From a virus, in IMG/VR virus record IMGVR_UViG_3300047476_001570, positions 1 to 38,234 of that record: a stretch of 38,234 nt of DNA; one strand, written 5' to 3'. A model generated the notes under the pieces. It made no database searches. It had not been told where the DNA came from and worked only from the letters and a program-made list of their open reading frames with translations. The first letter of the stretch is position 1. Every line of letters begins with the position of its first letter. The position numbers and the translations under genes are program-made. Of this stretch, positions 37,934 through 38,234 are shown piece by piece.

Positions 37934-38234
37934 GTTAAAAATGGTCTTAAAGAGTTAGCATCATCAAAGAGTTGTTTTTTGAATTCATCTTTGAATTTAC
38001 CATCGTGTACATCGTTTAGTTGTAAATCTGAGAATACCCAAGATAAACACATAACACCAATTAATCTTTTTTCTGAATCATAAATTGGTACACCGGAATG
38101 AGCATAATTTCCATAATTCTTTAATAAACTTTTTTCAGGTAAATCACTCACCTGTGTATCAATATCGGTATAAAAACAACGGTTGTTAATTATTTCGGTA
38201 AAATACCAACTGTGATTTGAAATTAAAATATTTT
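37930..38234 (-). CDS. GAF-like protein, start outside the window
   Basis: The frame is open to the last base on the minus strand, so at least 28 more residues precede the GTG at 38151 and the gene is cut off. The visible C-terminal 100 residues include NRCFYTDIDTQVSDLPEKSL, YAHSGVPIYDSEKRLIGVMC (the pattern of the central strands of a GAF-like domain: small polar ligand site, then Pro-Ile, then Gly-Val), and a charged helix to the end. Similar GAF-fold proteins occur in T4-like phages without known ligand. It is coupled to the 93-residue gene by an ATGA overlap. Confidence 0.5.
   Translation of the reverse strand, partial: NILISNHSWYFTEIINNRCFYTDIDTQVSDLPEKSLLKNYGNYAHSGVPIYDSEKRLIGVMCLSWVFSDLQLNDVHDGKFKDEFKKQLFDDANSLRPFLT

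Overview
The window is part of the genome of a large T4-like (myovirus-type) phage that very probably infects a Bacteroidota host, most likely a flavobacterium. The phage assignment rests on a T4-ordered head module on the minus strand (terminase large subunit, portal, prohead protease, acidic scaffold, gp23-like major capsid protein), a gp5-like baseplate OB protein and a gp55-like late sigma factor. The host assignment rests on several promoters of the Bacteroidota type (TTG, 19-20 bases, TATnTTTG), the near absence of Shine-Dalgarno sequences, and high A+T.

Layout. 1-4919 (+): a cut-off sugar isomerase/epimerase-like gene, a UDP-glucose dehydrogenase-like gene, phoH, a HAD nucleotidase-like gene, a small unknown gene, and GT4-like and GT2-like glycosyltransferases. 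4920-11695 (+): the late sigma factor, then baseplate and virion genes and a small basic protein. 11696-13658: three short gene units of mixed strand. 13659-29656 (-): the late head module, interrupted only by a plus-strand ribosomal protein bS21 gene; it also holds two very acidic Met-Asp-repeat proteins, a Thr/Pro-repeat protein, a nucleotidyltransferase, a KTSC-domain protein and a UVR-motif protein. 29657-38234: single genes on alternating strands, most bounded by hairpin terminators: a ClpC-like unfoldase lacking its N domain, an M20-type peptidase, a 601-residue WCTA-motif protein, an exported protein, a tmRNA gene, small internal-protein-like genes, a 58-residue lipoprotein, an M23 endopeptidase and a cut-off GAF-like protein. 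No tRNA genes or CRISPR arrays were seen.

Two promoter classes are visible. Host-type promoters drive bS21, the Clp gene, the peptidase, the exported protein and the tmRNA. A second motif, TATTTAT plus one base, read in the gene's own direction, lies 3 to about 30 bases before at least a dozen genes, mainly structural; it is the likely target of the gp55-like sigma factor.

The most interesting combination is a phage-borne proteostasis and translation set: a tmRNA whose tag ends RENASVVA rather than the usual LAA, a ClpC-type unfoldase that keeps a ClpP-docking IGF loop but has lost its N domain, a divergent UVR-motif protein resembling ClpC partners, an M20 peptidase, and bS21. A second theme is a set of proteins whose ends carry [IL]xE sites like the one expected to be cut in the major capsid protein, suggesting cargo directed into the head and processed by the prohead protease.
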